A stretch of DNA of 15,855 nt from Rhodospirillales bacterium (lineage in GTDB: Bacteria; Pseudomonadota; Alphaproteobacteria; SMXQ01): NCBI GenBank assembly GCA_024638585.1, contig JAHEKA010000015.1:1-15855 (forward strand), read 5' to 3'. The notes below the pieces were generated by a model. It searched no databases. It was not told the DNA's origin and saw only the letters and a list, made by a program, of their open reading frames with translations. Numbering within the stretch: the stretch's first letter is position 1; every line of letters starts with the position of its first letter. Of the stretch, positions 1-7,237 are shown one piece after another. The position numbers and the translations under genes are program-made.

Positions 1-1
1 C

Positions 2-187
2 TATCTGGCGGTTCAGCGCAACGCCATGAAGGTGTGGGAAAAAGGGGAAGACTTCAAATCTGCGCTGGCGGCGGACAGCGACGTCGCGGCACATCTGGCT
101 GCCGCCGACCTCGACGAGCTTTTCGACATGACCTACCACACCAAGCACGTGGCGACGATTTTCAAGAGGGTGTTCGGCGACACCTAG
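2..187 (+). CDS. purB: Adenylosuccinate lyase, C-terminal end (partial)
   Basis: Only the last 61 codons are inside the window; the reading frame enters at position 2 and stops at TAG 185-187. The tail contains VQRNAMKVWE, a run of acidic and alanine-rich helix, then LFDMTYHTKHVATIFKRVFG. This is the usual ending of bacterial PurB proteins, where the segment forms part of the C-terminal helical domain. The enzyme splits fumarate from SAICAR and from adenylosuccinate, so it acts one step after PurC, encoded 1.3 kb downstream on the same strand. The active-site residues lie upstream of the window and cannot be checked. Identification rests on the tail motif and on purine-gene context. Confidence 0.88.
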   Translation, partial: YLAVQRNAMKVWEKGEDFKSALAADSDVAAHLAAADLDELFDMTYHTKHVATIFKRVFGDT

Positions 188-218
188 CCGCTGCCCCTAA
201 ACAGCGCCGGGTGCGGGA

Positions 219-536
219 TCAAGCCGTGAATTGTTCCCGCGCGACGGCGCCAAACTCACTCATCTTTTTGCGCAAGGCCGCTTCGTCTATATCGATGCCT
301 TTGCCGGCGAAGTCCTTCAAGACCTTCTCCACCACATCGGAATCACCCGTCTTCTCGAAATCCGCGGCGATGACCTCCTTGGAATAGGACACGACCGCGT
401 CCCCGCTGAGTCCCATCTGCTCCGCCGCCCAGGCGCCAAGAAGGCGATTACGCCTGGCAATGATCTTAAACTCGAGCTCCTGATCGACCGAATATTTGGC
501 CTCGAAGCCTTTCTCTCGATTATCGAAACCGTTCAT
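219..536 (-). CDS. F1F0-ATPase inhibitor zeta subunit (DUF1476 family)
   Basis: A 105-aa, charged, predicted all-helical protein with no signal peptide, starting MNGFDNREKGFEAKY. This matches the alphaproteobacterial DUF1476 family, whose Paracoccus denitrificans member is the zeta subunit that binds F1-ATPase and blocks ATP hydrolysis through its N-terminal segment. The conserved N-terminal block DNREKGFEAKY and the following RRNRLLGAWAAEQMG helix are both present. The frame stays open upstream to about 767, but I place the start at ATG 534-536 because AGGAG (complement of 545-549) lies 8 nt ahead of it and family similarity begins exactly there. The gene faces the purB tail and is divergent from the NRDE gene. 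The inhibitory function is known for a few members and inferred here. Confidence 0.85.
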   Translation of the reverse strand: MNGFDNREKGFEAKYSVDQELEFKIIARRNRLLGAWAAEQMGLSGDAVVSYSKEVIAADFEKTGDSDVVEKVLKDFAGKGIDIDEAALRKKMSEFGAVAREQFTA

Positions 537-627
537 AAAAACTGCTCCTGCTCGGTTGCCAATGGGCCCCCTCATGTGACGTGCAAATTTATAGCCGCCC
601 CGACCGATCGATGGTATCGAAACTTTC
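537..627. promoter_or_regulatory. Divergent intergenic region between zeta-subunit and NRDE genes
   Basis: These 91 bases separate two divergent genes, so promoters for both should lie here. The only AT-rich patch is at 585-593; on the minus strand it gives a TATAAA -10 candidate (complement of 588-593) for the zeta gene, but no good -35 box is seen 16-18 nt upstream of it. On the plus strand TTGCCA at 556-561 resembles a -35 but has no matching -10. The NRDE gene has no evident Shine-Dalgarno sequence. These are candidates by eye only. Confidence 0.3.
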
Positions 628-1374
628 ATGTGCACCGTCGTGATCCTCAGAAGGCCCGCTTCCCCATGGCCGCTCATCCTGGGCGCCAACCGAGACGAAA
701 AGGTGGACCGGCCCTGGCTGCCGCCGGACCGCCACTGGCCCGACCGGCCGGAAGTGGTGGCGGGCATCGATCAGCTGGCCGGCGGCACCTGGCTGGGGCT
801 CAACGATTCCGGCGTCTTGGCGGCAGTGATGAATCGAGAGGGCACCCTGGGGCCCGACCCGGAGAGGCGCAGCCGCGGGGAGTTGGTGCTGGAAGCGCTG
901 GATCATCCCGATGCCGATCTGGCGGCGGCCTCGCTCCGCCACTTGGAATCCCGCGCGTATCGGGCCTTTAATCTCGTCATAGCGGACAACCGAGATGCCT
1001 ATTGGCTCAAAAGCACCGGCGCGGGTGAAATCAGTGTCACCCCCATCGAACCGGGCCTGTCGATGCTGACGGCAAGGGACCTGAATGATACCGCAAGCGA
1101 CCGCATCGCCGCCCATATGCCGCGTTTCGCTTCGGCCAAGGCGCCGCAACCCGCCGCGGACGACTGGGGTGACTGGGAGACCCTGATGTCCGCCGGCCCA
1201 CCCGAAGGCGCCGACAACCCACGCTCGGCGATGGCGATGCCCCCCAGGGGCGGTTACGGCACGGTGTCGGGATCATTGATCGCCCTGCCCCTGGATATGG
1301 CGGAAAATAAGGCTATCTGGCGGTTTTGCCCAGGCCTGCCCGGCACGGAGCCCTATGCCCTGGTTAACGCATAA
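628..1374 (+). CDS. NRDE family protein (TANGO2-like, Ntn-hydrolase-type fold)
   Basis: A 248-aa protein that begins MCTVVILRR and carries the name-giving NRDE motif at residues 21-24, then GGTWLGLND near 53-61 and AAVMNRE near 65-71. These are the hallmarks of the NRDE/TANGO2 family (PF05742). Cys2 becomes the N-terminal residue once Met is removed, the position of the nucleophile in Ntn hydrolases, so hydrolase-like chemistry is possible but not established here. The eukaryotic relative TANGO2 is linked to Golgi organisation, haem trafficking and lipid metabolism; bacterial roles are poorly defined. Length fits the family. No signal peptide is visible, so it is probably cytoplasmic. It stands alone between the zeta gene and the purC promoter. 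Confidence 0.85.
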   Translation: MCTVVILRRPASPWPLILGANRDEKVDRPWLPPDRHWPDRPEVVAGIDQLAGGTWLGLNDSGVLAAVMNREGTLGPDPERRSRGELVLEALDHPDADLAAASLRHLESRAYRAFNLVIADNRDAYWLKSTGAGEISVTPIEPGLSMLTARDLNDTASDRIAAHMPRFASAKAPQPAADDWGDWETLMSAGPPEGADNPRSAMAMPPRGGYGTVSGSLIALPLDMAENKAIWRFCPGLPGTEPYALVNA

Positions 1375-1411
1375 AATGCGATACAAGCAGGCCAGACCTG
1401 TCCTCGGCGCA

Positions 1412-1439
1412 TTGTCTTGGGCCGGGATTATGCTATACA
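1412..1439 (+). promoter_or_regulatory. Sigma70-type promoter of the purC operon
   Basis: TTGTCT at 1412-1417 and TATACA at 1434-1439 are separated by 16 nt, and TG at 1431-1432 gives an extended -10 (TGCTATACA). It sits in the 123-nt gap after the NRDE gene, about 60 nt before the purC start, and predicts a 5' leader of roughly 50 nt. No purine-repressor operator or riboswitch fold was recognised in that leader. Confidence 0.6.
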
Positions 1440-1497
1440 TCATCCCTGACTCACGGGCGGGCAAAGCCACGCCACATCCCAGCGAATAAGGCGCAGT

Positions 1498-2262
1498 ATG
1501 AACCGCCGCAAGCAGATCTACGAGGGCAAGGCCAAGGTTCTATTCCAAGGGCCCGAGCCCGGAACGATCGTCCAATATTTCAAGGACGACGCGACGGCCT
1601 TCAACAATCAGAAGAAAGGCACGATCGCCGGCAAGGGCGTGCTGAACAACCGGATTTCCGAATTGCTGATGATGCGGCTGCAGGATATCGGCATCCCGAC
1701 ACATTTCATCAAGCGGCTCAACATGCGCGAACAGCTCGTGCGCGAGGTGGAGATCATTCCCATCGAGGTGATCCTGCGAAACATCGCCGCCGGCACCTTG
1801 TCGAAGCGATTGGGCATCGAGGAGGGCAAGCCCCTTCCCCGCTCCATCGTCGAATTCTGTTACAAAAACGACGAATTGGGCGATCCCATGGTCAGTGAGG
1901 AGCACATCACGGCCTTCGGTTGGGCGACCCATCAGGAGATGGATGAAATCGTCAACCTTTCGCTCAGGGTCAATGATTTCCTCTGCGGCCTGTTTCTGGG
2001 AATCGGAATCAGGCTGGTGGACTTCAAGCTGGAGTTCGGCCGTTGGTACAACGGAGAGGAAATGCGCATCGTGCTGGCCGACGAAATCAGCCCCGACAGC
2101 TGCCGGCTCTGGGACATGAACACCAACGAGAAGATGGACAAGGACCGCTTCCGTCGCGACCTCGGAAATGTCGAGGAAGCGTACCAGGAAGTCGCCCGCC
2201 GTCTCGGCATCCTGCCTGAGAGCGGGCCCGCCGACCATCAAGGCTCAAAGGCCATCCAATAG
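1498..2262 (+). CDS. purC: Phosphoribosylaminoimidazole-succinocarboxamide (SAICAR) synthase
   Basis: This 254-aa cytoplasmic enzyme joins aspartate to CAIR using ATP to give SAICAR, step 8 of de novo IMP synthesis. The N-terminal YEGKAKVLF ATP-binding strand (residues 8-16), the signature VEIIPIEVILRNIAAGTLSKR near 84-104, and the second signature LADEISPDSCRLWD at 193-206 are all intact. Length fits bacterial PurC (about 240-255 aa). The start is ATG 1498 and only a weak GGCG precedes it, but no other in-frame start fits the family N-terminus. It opens the run purC-purS-purQ-purL behind a good promoter and is followed after 5 nt by purS, so the genes are very probably co-transcribed. Confidence 0.97.
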   Translation: MNRRKQIYEGKAKVLFQGPEPGTIVQYFKDDATAFNNQKKGTIAGKGVLNNRISELLMMRLQDIGIPTHFIKRLNMREQLVREVEIIPIEVILRNIAAGTLSKRLGIEEGKPLPRSIVEFCYKNDELGDPMVSEEHITAFGWATHQEMDEIVNLSLRVNDFLCGLFLGIGIRLVDFKLEFGRWYNGEEMRIVLADEISPDSCRLWDMNTNEKMDKDRFRRDLGNVEEAYQEVARRLGILPESGPADHQGSKAIQ

Positions 2263-2267
2263 CCGAA

Positions 2268-2510
2268 ATGATCGCGCGCGTTCACGTCACCCTGAAACAA
2301 GGTGTCCTAGATCCCCAGGGGAAGGCAATCGCCAATTCTCTGAAATCGTTGGGTTTTTCTGCTGTTTCCGGAGTTCGGCAGGGGAAATATATCGAGGTCG
2401 AGCTGGCCGGCAGCGATCGCGAATCGGCCCGTGCCGAGGTGCAGGATATGTGCGAGCGGCTGTTGGCCAACACCGTCATCGAGGATTACACGATAGAACT
2501 GGATGGCTAG
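2268..2510 (+). CDS. purS: Phosphoribosylformylglycinamidine synthase subunit PurS
   Basis: An 80-aa protein with the PurS pattern: a first strand MIARVHVTLKQGVLDPQGKA, then a helix, GVRQGKYIEVEL near residues 36-47, and a last strand VIEDYTIELDG. PurS dimers bridge PurQ and small PurL in the ammonia-channelling FGAM synthase complex of organisms without the single-chain PurL. Length is typical. It begins 5 nt after the purC stop, and purQ and purL follow on the same strand, so the full three-part enzyme is encoded here. Confidence 0.95.
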   Translation: MIARVHVTLKQGVLDPQGKAIANSLKSLGFSAVSGVRQGKYIEVELAGSDRESARAEVQDMCERLLANTVIEDYTIELDG

Positions 2511-2582
2511 GCGCAGTTCCTTGACGGTTGGATTTTCATCTCGGGCGCACTCGGCCCACGGAACACCATCCGGGTCGCGGCC

Positions 2583-3272
2583 ATGAAAGCCGCCGTCATC
2601 GTCTTTCCGGGGTCCAATTGCGACCGTGATGTCGAGGTTGCCTTGACGCAAAGCATGGGCGCACCCCCCCTGATGGTCTGGCATCGGGAGAGCGAATTCC
2701 CGGCCGTCGACCTGATCGTGGTCCCCGGCGGATTTTCCTACGGCGATTACCTGCGCGCCGGCGCCATGGCTGCCAATTCTCCGGCGATGGTGGAGACAAG
2801 GCGCCGCGCCGATGCGGGCGTTGCCGTTCTGGGCATATGCAACGGATTCCAGATTCTTGCCGAGACCGCGCTGCTGCCCGGCGTTCTGATGCGCAATGCG
2901 GCCCTGCGATTCATCTGCCGCGACGTTCATCTGCGGGTGGAACGGAAAGCGGCCCCCTTCACGGGCAAATACACGGAAGGCCAAGTGATCCGCATACCCA
3001 TTGCCCATGCGGACGGTAATTATTTCACCGACGATGAAACCCTCGCGCGCCTGGAAGGTGAAGGACAGATCGCCTTCCGCTATGCCCAGCCCGACGGCGC
3101 GGTGACCCCATCGGCCAATCCCAACGGGTCACGCGCCAACATTGCCGGCATCACCAATACCGCCGGGAACGTGCTCGGCATGATGCCGCATCCCGAACGC
3201 CTCGCCGACCCTGCGCTTTCCGGTACCGACGGCCGGCCCATGTTCGACGGGCTCGTGGAGGCCCTCGGCTGA
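2583..3272 (+). CDS. purQ: Phosphoribosylformylglycinamidine synthase, glutaminase subunit PurQ
   Basis: A 229-aa class I glutamine amidotransferase that releases ammonia from glutamine for FGAM synthesis. The catalytic triad is visible: Cys86 in VLGICNGFQIL, and His203 and Glu205 in MMPHPERL. The N-terminus AAVIVFPGSNCDRD is the PurQ signature, and VPGGFSYGDYLRAGA (47-61) is also conserved. Length matches the small PurQ of PurS-dependent systems. The gene lies 72 nt after purS, a longer gap than elsewhere in the operon and with no convincing promoter or terminator in it. Its TGA overlaps the purL ATG by one base (TGATG at 3270-3274), which suggests translational coupling. Confidence 0.97.
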   Translation: MKAAVIVFPGSNCDRDVEVALTQSMGAPPLMVWHRESEFPAVDLIVVPGGFSYGDYLRAGAMAANSPAMVETRRRADAGVAVLGICNGFQILAETALLPGVLMRNAALRFICRDVHLRVERKAAPFTGKYTEGQVIRIPIAHADGNYFTDDETLARLEGEGQIAFRYAQPDGAVTPSANPNGSRANIAGITNTAGNVLGMMPHPERLADPALSGTDGRPMFDGLVEALG

Positions 3273-5470
3273 TGGCGGCTCCCGTCCCCAACCCGCCCGA
3301 GATCGTTACCAGCCATGGCCTCTCGGCTGAGGAATATGGGCGCGTGTTGGAGATCCTGGGCCGCGAACCCAACCTGACCGAGCTCGGCATCTTTTCGGTG
3401 ATGTGGAGCGAGCATTGCTCCTACAAGTCATCGCGCAAGTGGCTCAGGCGCCTGCCCACCGAGGCCCCCTGGGTGATCTGCGGTCCCGGGGAGAACGCCG
3501 GCGTGATCGATATCGGCGATGGGCTCGCCGCCATATTCAAAATGGAAAGCCACAACCACCCCTCTTTCATCGAGCCCTACCAGGGTGCAGCCACCGGGGT
3601 CGGTGGCATCCTGCGCGACGTCTTCACCATGGGCGCCCGCCCCGTGGCCAACCTCAACGCCCTTCGCTTCGGCAGACCTGACCATCCCAAGACCCGGCAT
3701 CTGGTGTCCGGCGTGGTGGCGGGAATCGGCGGCTACGGCAATTGCGTCGGCGTCCCGACCGTGGGGGGAAGCTGCGATTTCGATCAAAGCTATGACGGCA
3801 ACATCCTAGTCAATGCCATGACCGTCGGCATCGCCCCCAAAGACCGGATCTTCTATGCCAAGGCGACCGGCGTCGGCAATCCGGTGGTCTATGTCGGTTC
3901 CAAGACCGGGCGCGACGGCATTCACGGCGCCACCATGGCATCCGCCGAATTCGACGACGAGGCCGAGGCCAAGCGTCCGACCGTCCAGGTCGGCGATCCC
4001 TTCACCGAGAAGCTCTTGATCGAGGCCTGCCTGGAACTGATGGCCGAAGACGTCATCATCGGCATACAGGACATGGGCGCCGCGGGCCTCACGTCTTCGT
4101 CCTTCGAGATGGCGGGCAAGGGCGGCGTTGGCGTCGAGATCGACCTCGACCATGTGCCGGTCCGGGAAGAAGCCATGACCGCTTACGAGATCATGCTGTC
4201 GGAAAGCCAGGAACGCATGTTGATGGTGCTGCAACCCGGCAAGGAAGACATCGCCAAAGCGATCTTCGAGAAATGGGAGCTGGACTTCGCCATCATCGGC
4301 AAGCTCACCGATACGGGCCGCATGGTGCTTCTGCAGAACGGAGAAACAGTGGCCGATCTGCCCATCGATCCCCTTGCCGAAGCCGCCCCGATCTACGACC
4401 GGCCCACGGCCAAGACCCAAGCTCAGCCGGTGATCGCTGCGACGGAGGTTCCGGCACCGGAAAACATCATGGGTGCGCTGAAGACACTGCTCGGATCGGC
4501 GGACCTTTGCTCGAAACGCTGGATCTGGGAGCAATACGACCACATGGTCATGGCAGACACCGTGGCACGTCCCGGCGGCGATGCCGCCATTGTCCGCGTC
4601 CACGGATCGAACCGGGGGCTCGCGCTCACCACAGATTGCACGCCGCGTTACTGCGGCGCCGATGCCGCCACCGGCGCCGCCCAAGCGGTGGCCGAAGCCT
4701 GGCGCAACCTGACCGCCGTCGGCGCCCGACCGCTCGCCATCACCGACAACATGAATTTCGGCAATCCGGAGCGGCCCGAGATCATGGGCCAGTTCGCCGA
4801 TGCGGTCGAAGGCATGCGGGACGCCTGCCTGGCCCTCGATTTCCCGGTGGTTTCCGGCAATGTCAGCTTCTACAACGAAACCAACGGGAAAGGCATCCTG
4901 CCGACGCCCGCCATCGGCGCCGTCGGTCTGGTCGACGACCTCTCCAGAACCGCGTCACTGGCGATCCGGACCGAGGGCGAGAGCCTGGTGCTGATCGGTG
5001 CGACGACCGGCCATTTGGGATGTTCGTCCTACTTCAAGGAGGTCCTGGACCGCGCCGACGGTGCGCCGCCGCCGGTGGACCTCGCGGCCGAGCGACGTAA
5101 CGGCGATTTCATCCGGGCGGAGATCGGTGCGGCAAACATCAGCGCCTGTCATGACCTCGCCGACGGCGGGCTCCTGGTTGCGGCGGCCGAAATGGCCCTC
5201 GCCGGAGGGATCGGCTGCACTCTCGCGATCCCAGAGGACGCACCACCGGCCCACGCCTGGCTGTTCGGCGAGGATCAAGGGCGTTACCTCGTCACGACAA
5301 GCGATCCCGAGGGTGTCCTGTCCCGCGCCGAAGACGCCCAGCTGCCCGCCGCTGTGATCGGCGCCACGGGCGGGGAATCATTGACAGTCAATGGTTTCGG
5401 CACCATATCTTTGACCATGTTGCGCGAAACCCATGAAGGCTGGCTCCCAATCTTCATGGGCGACGCCTGA
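3272..5470 (+). CDS. purL: Phosphoribosylformylglycinamidine synthase subunit PurL (small type)
   Basis: A 732-aa protein, the usual length of the small PurL that works with PurS and PurQ to convert FGAR to FGAM with ATP and ammonia. The catalytic His47 lies in FSVMWSEHCSYKSS; MESHNHPS (91-98) and the glycine-rich GAATGVGGILRD (105-116) form the nucleotide-binding part. The second half repeats the AIR-synthase fold, with TDNMNFGNPE, SGNVSFYNET and ACHDLADGG. No PurQ-like glutaminase domain is fused, consistent with a separate purQ. The start overlaps the purQ stop by one base. A 27-nt gap carrying a strong Shine-Dalgarno leads to bolA, so transcription may run on. Confidence 0.97.
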   Translation: MAAPVPNPPEIVTSHGLSAEEYGRVLEILGREPNLTELGIFSVMWSEHCSYKSSRKWLRRLPTEAPWVICGPGENAGVIDIGDGLAAIFKMESHNHPSFIEPYQGAATGVGGILRDVFTMGARPVANLNALRFGRPDHPKTRHLVSGVVAGIGGYGNCVGVPTVGGSCDFDQSYDGNILVNAMTVGIAPKDRIFYAKATGVGNPVVYVGSKTGRDGIHGATMASAEFDDEAEAKRPTVQVGDPFTEKLLIEACLELMAEDVIIGIQDMGAAGLTSSSFEMAGKGGVGVEIDLDHVPVREEAMTAYEIMLSESQERMLMVLQPGKEDIAKAIFEKWELDFAIIGKLTDTGRMVLLQNGETVADLPIDPLAEAAPIYDRPTAKTQAQPVIAATEVPAPENIMGALKTLLGSADLCSKRWIWEQYDHMVMADTVARPGGDAAIVRVHGSNRGLALTTDCTPRYCGADAATGAAQAVAEAWRNLTAVGARPLAITDNMNFGNPERPEIMGQFADAVEGMRDACLALDFPVVSGNVSFYNETNGKGILPTPAIGAVGLVDDLSRTASLAIRTEGESLVLIGATTGHLGCSSYFKEVLDRADGAPPPVDLAAERRNGDFIRAEIGAANISACHDLADGGLLVAAAEMALAGGIGCTLAIPEDAPPAHAWLFGEDQGRYLVTTSDPEGVLSRAEDAQLPAAVIGATGGESLTVNGFGTISLTMLRETHEGWLPIFMGDA

Positions 5471-5497
5471 CGGCGGAGACCAAAGGAGTACCCAGTC

Positions 5498-5743
5498 ATG
5501 CCGATGGATCCGGGCGAGATCGAACGCCTGATCAAGGATGCGTTGCCTGATGCCGAGGTAACGATCGAGGACCTCGCGGGCGACGGCGATCATTACGCCG
5601 CCCTCGTGGTGTCTCCCGCCTTCGCGGGCAAAAGCCGGGTCGCTCAACATCAGATGGTCTACGGCGCTCTCCAAGGCCGCATGGGCGGCGAGCTACATGC
5701 CCTGGCCCTGCGCACCAGCGCCCCCGCCGAGCCAAGTGACTGA
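5498..5743 (+). CDS. BolA family protein
   Basis: An 81-aa BolA-fold protein with the family core FAGKSRVAQHQMVYGAL near residues 42-58, then GRMGGELHALAL (60-71). His67 in ELHAL is the invariant BolA histidine that helps hold the [2Fe-2S] cluster shared with a monothiol glutaredoxin, and His32 lies in the variable loop. AAAGGAG at 5482-5488 is placed 9 nt before ATG 5498; the second Met, two codons on, is a less likely start. The glutaredoxin gene follows after 23 nt, so the partner proteins are encoded side by side. The subgroup (BolA-like or IbaG-like) cannot be fixed by eye, so no symbol is given. Confidence 0.93.
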   Translation: MPMDPGEIERLIKDALPDAEVTIEDLAGDGDHYAALVVSPAFAGKSRVAQHQMVYGALQGRMGGELHALALRTSAPAEPSD

Positions 5744-5766
5744 ACATTGCCATCGAGGAAGAGATC

Positions 5767-6114
5767 ATGACCGAAACAGACGTCAATCAGCGGATCAGCG
5801 AAGAAGTCACCAGCTCCGACGTGGTGCTGTTCATGAAGGGCACCCCGGTCTTCCCACAATGCGGGTTCTCCGCGACCGTGGTTCAGGTCCTCTCGCTCAT
5901 GGGGGTCAAATTCAAGGGCGTGGATGTGCTGGCCGACGAAGATATCCGGGAAGGCATCAAGGCCTTTTCCAACTGGCCCACCATTCCCCAGCTTTACGTG
6001 AAGGGCGAGTTCCTGGGCGGCTGCGACATCATCCGCGAAATGTATGAATCTGGCGAGCTCGGCGAGGTCCTGGCGGAAAAAGGCATCCAGACCACCGCCG
6101 CCCCTCAGGCCTAA
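5767..6114 (+). CDS. grxD: Monothiol glutaredoxin, CGFS type (Grx4/GrxD family)
   Basis: A 115-aa single-domain protein with Lys24 (FMKGTP), the active-site CGFS at residues 32-35, the cis-proline motif WPTIPQ (70-75) and GGCD (84-87). All four are glutathione-binding elements of monothiol glutaredoxins, which carry a [2Fe-2S] cluster between two subunits or shared with BolA and pass it to client proteins. GAGGAAGAG lies just before ATG 5767. It is the last gene of the purC-bolA-grx run; a hairpin-rich region follows. The C-terminal QTTAAPQA extension is short and looks unstructured. Confidence 0.95.
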   Translation: MTETDVNQRISEEVTSSDVVLFMKGTPVFPQCGFSATVVQVLSLMGVKFKGVDVLADEDIREGIKAFSNWPTIPQLYVKGEFLGGCDIIREMYESGELGEVLAEKGIQTTAAPQA

Positions 6115-6151
6115 CTTCAGGGACGGACAGCGCAACCCTCAGTACTCCCAA

Positions 6152-6175
6152 TGCCGTCTCCACGAGGAGACGGCA
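6152..6175 (+). terminator. Strong hairpin after grxD, possible terminator
   Basis: TGCCGTCTCC (6152-6161) and GGAGACGGCA (6166-6175) form a perfect 10-bp stem with loop ACGA, 38 nt beyond the grxD stop. It is followed by GGCTTTC, only three T in a row, so it is a weak intrinsic terminator at best. It could also be a 3'-end stabiliser or the first element of the structured leader of the next gene. Confidence 0.5.
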
Positions 6176-6185
6176 GGCTTTCAAC

Positions 6186-6228
6186 TATGGCCAGCGCCCC
6201 GCAACGGGGCCATAATCCCGTGACGGGA
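6186..6228 (+). promoter_or_regulatory. Two further hairpins in the leader of the VOC-family gene
   Basis: GCCCCG (6196-6201) pairs with CGGGGC (6205-6210) around loop CAA; TATGG (6186-6190) can pair with CCATA (6210-6214) outside it. Then TCCCG (6216-6220) pairs with CGGGA (6224-6228) around loop TGA. With the hairpin at 6152-6175 this makes three stem-loops in 77 nt, ending 40 nt before the next start codon. I matched the fold to no riboswitch class I know. A regulatory leader or a small RNA are both possible. Confidence 0.4.
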
Positions 6229-6268
6229 AACGCTAGAACCGAACCAAAAAAACATATCGGGGGGTGTC

Positions 6269-7144
6269 ATGACGGAACAAACATTCGACCGCACCAGTGA
6301 AGACCTCGGCAATGTCGTCGATCTCGGCCACGTCAACGTGACCGTGATGGACCAGTGCATTGCCACGGCCTATTACATCACCGGGCTCGGCCTGACGCGC
6401 GATCCCTACCTCATGACTGGGACAAACAACATGTGGGCCAATGTCGGGCGGAGCCAGTTCCATCTGCCGACCCGGCCGGAGGCGCAAGTGGTCCAGGGCA
6501 TTACAGGCTTGGTCGTTCCCGACCGTGAGGCCCTGCTCGCCCGGCTCGACGGCGTGAAGGACGAGCTCAAGGATACCCAGTTCGATTTCAAGGAAACCAA
6601 CGACGCCGTGGAAACCACCTGCCCTTGGGGCAATCGTGTCGACTGCCACGCCCCGGACCCGGAGCGCTTCGGGCGGATGGCGCTCGGTATGGCCTATATC
6701 GAATTCGACGTGCCGATCGGTTCAGCGGCGGGCATAGACCGCTTTTACCGGGAGATCTTCGGTGCCGCGTCGTCCATGAGCGAACGCAAAGGCGCGCCTT
6801 GCGCGGAAGTCCAGGCCGGGGAAAAACAGTTCCTTTATTTCCGGGAGGTCGAGACTCCGCGGGTGCCCTATGACGACAACCACATCCAGTTCTACATCAA
6901 CGACTTTTCCGGGCCCTACAACAAGCTGCTGGAACGCGGCTTGATCTACCAGGAATCCAATCAGCACCAGTACCGGTTCAAGGACATCGTCGATCCCGAC
7001 AATGGCGAGGTTGTCTACACGCTGGATCACGAGGTGCGGTCGATGGGGCACCCGATGTACGCGCGCCCCCTGGTCAACCGCAACCCGGCGATCAACCTGC
7101 GGGCCTACGACCCCGGCCGCGAAGGCCAGCCCTGGACGATCTGA
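6269..7144 (+). CDS. VOC-superfamily (glyoxalase/extradiol dioxygenase-like) protein
   Basis: A 291-aa, probably cytoplasmic protein. The N-terminal module shows the vicinal oxygen chelate pattern: strand VDLGHVNVTV with His21, a helix, and QFHLPT with His65 as a possible second ligand. A middle module starts near residue 141 (MAYIEFDVP, helix DRFYREIFGA), and a last one near 203 (DNHIQFYIND with His205, then TLDHEVRS with His254 and Glu256). The family covers metal-dependent dioxygenases, glyoxalase I and resistance proteins; the substrate cannot be told from the sequence. GGGGGGTG ends a few nt before ATG 6269. A leader with three hairpins lies upstream. It shares no obvious pathway with its neighbours. 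Confidence 0.75.
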   Translation: MTEQTFDRTSEDLGNVVDLGHVNVTVMDQCIATAYYITGLGLTRDPYLMTGTNNMWANVGRSQFHLPTRPEAQVVQGITGLVVPDREALLARLDGVKDELKDTQFDFKETNDAVETTCPWGNRVDCHAPDPERFGRMALGMAYIEFDVPIGSAAGIDRFYREIFGAASSMSERKGAPCAEVQAGEKQFLYFREVETPRVPYDDNHIQFYINDFSGPYNKLLERGLIYQESNQHQYRFKDIVDPDNGEVVYTLDHEVRSMGHPMYARPLVNRNPAINLRAYDPGREGQPWTI

Positions 7145-7237
7145 CCACCGGGCACGGCGCCCTCACTTGGGGACCAGGCCGAAACCGTGAGTTTGCAGGT
7201 TTGTGATAAGGTTTCGCCTTGGTTCAAGGAGGGTGCC

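Noticed and set aside
537..767. N-terminal extension of the zeta-subunit frame
   Set aside because: Family similarity and the AGGAG site both point to ATG 534-536; the extension runs through the intergenic region into the NRDE gene.
231..971. 246-aa plus-strand open frame across the zeta and NRDE genes
   Set aside because: It overlaps two recognised genes in other frames and has no family features.
1375..1497. Possible purine riboswitch or PurR box before purC
   Set aside because: No paired core of a purine riboswitch and no convincing PurR-type palindrome were found in the short leader.
6186..6268. Possible SAM-II-like or other known riboswitch before the VOC gene
   Set aside because: The conserved core bases of the SAM-II class, as I remember them, are not there; only generic hairpins are visible, so I left it as an unclassified leader.
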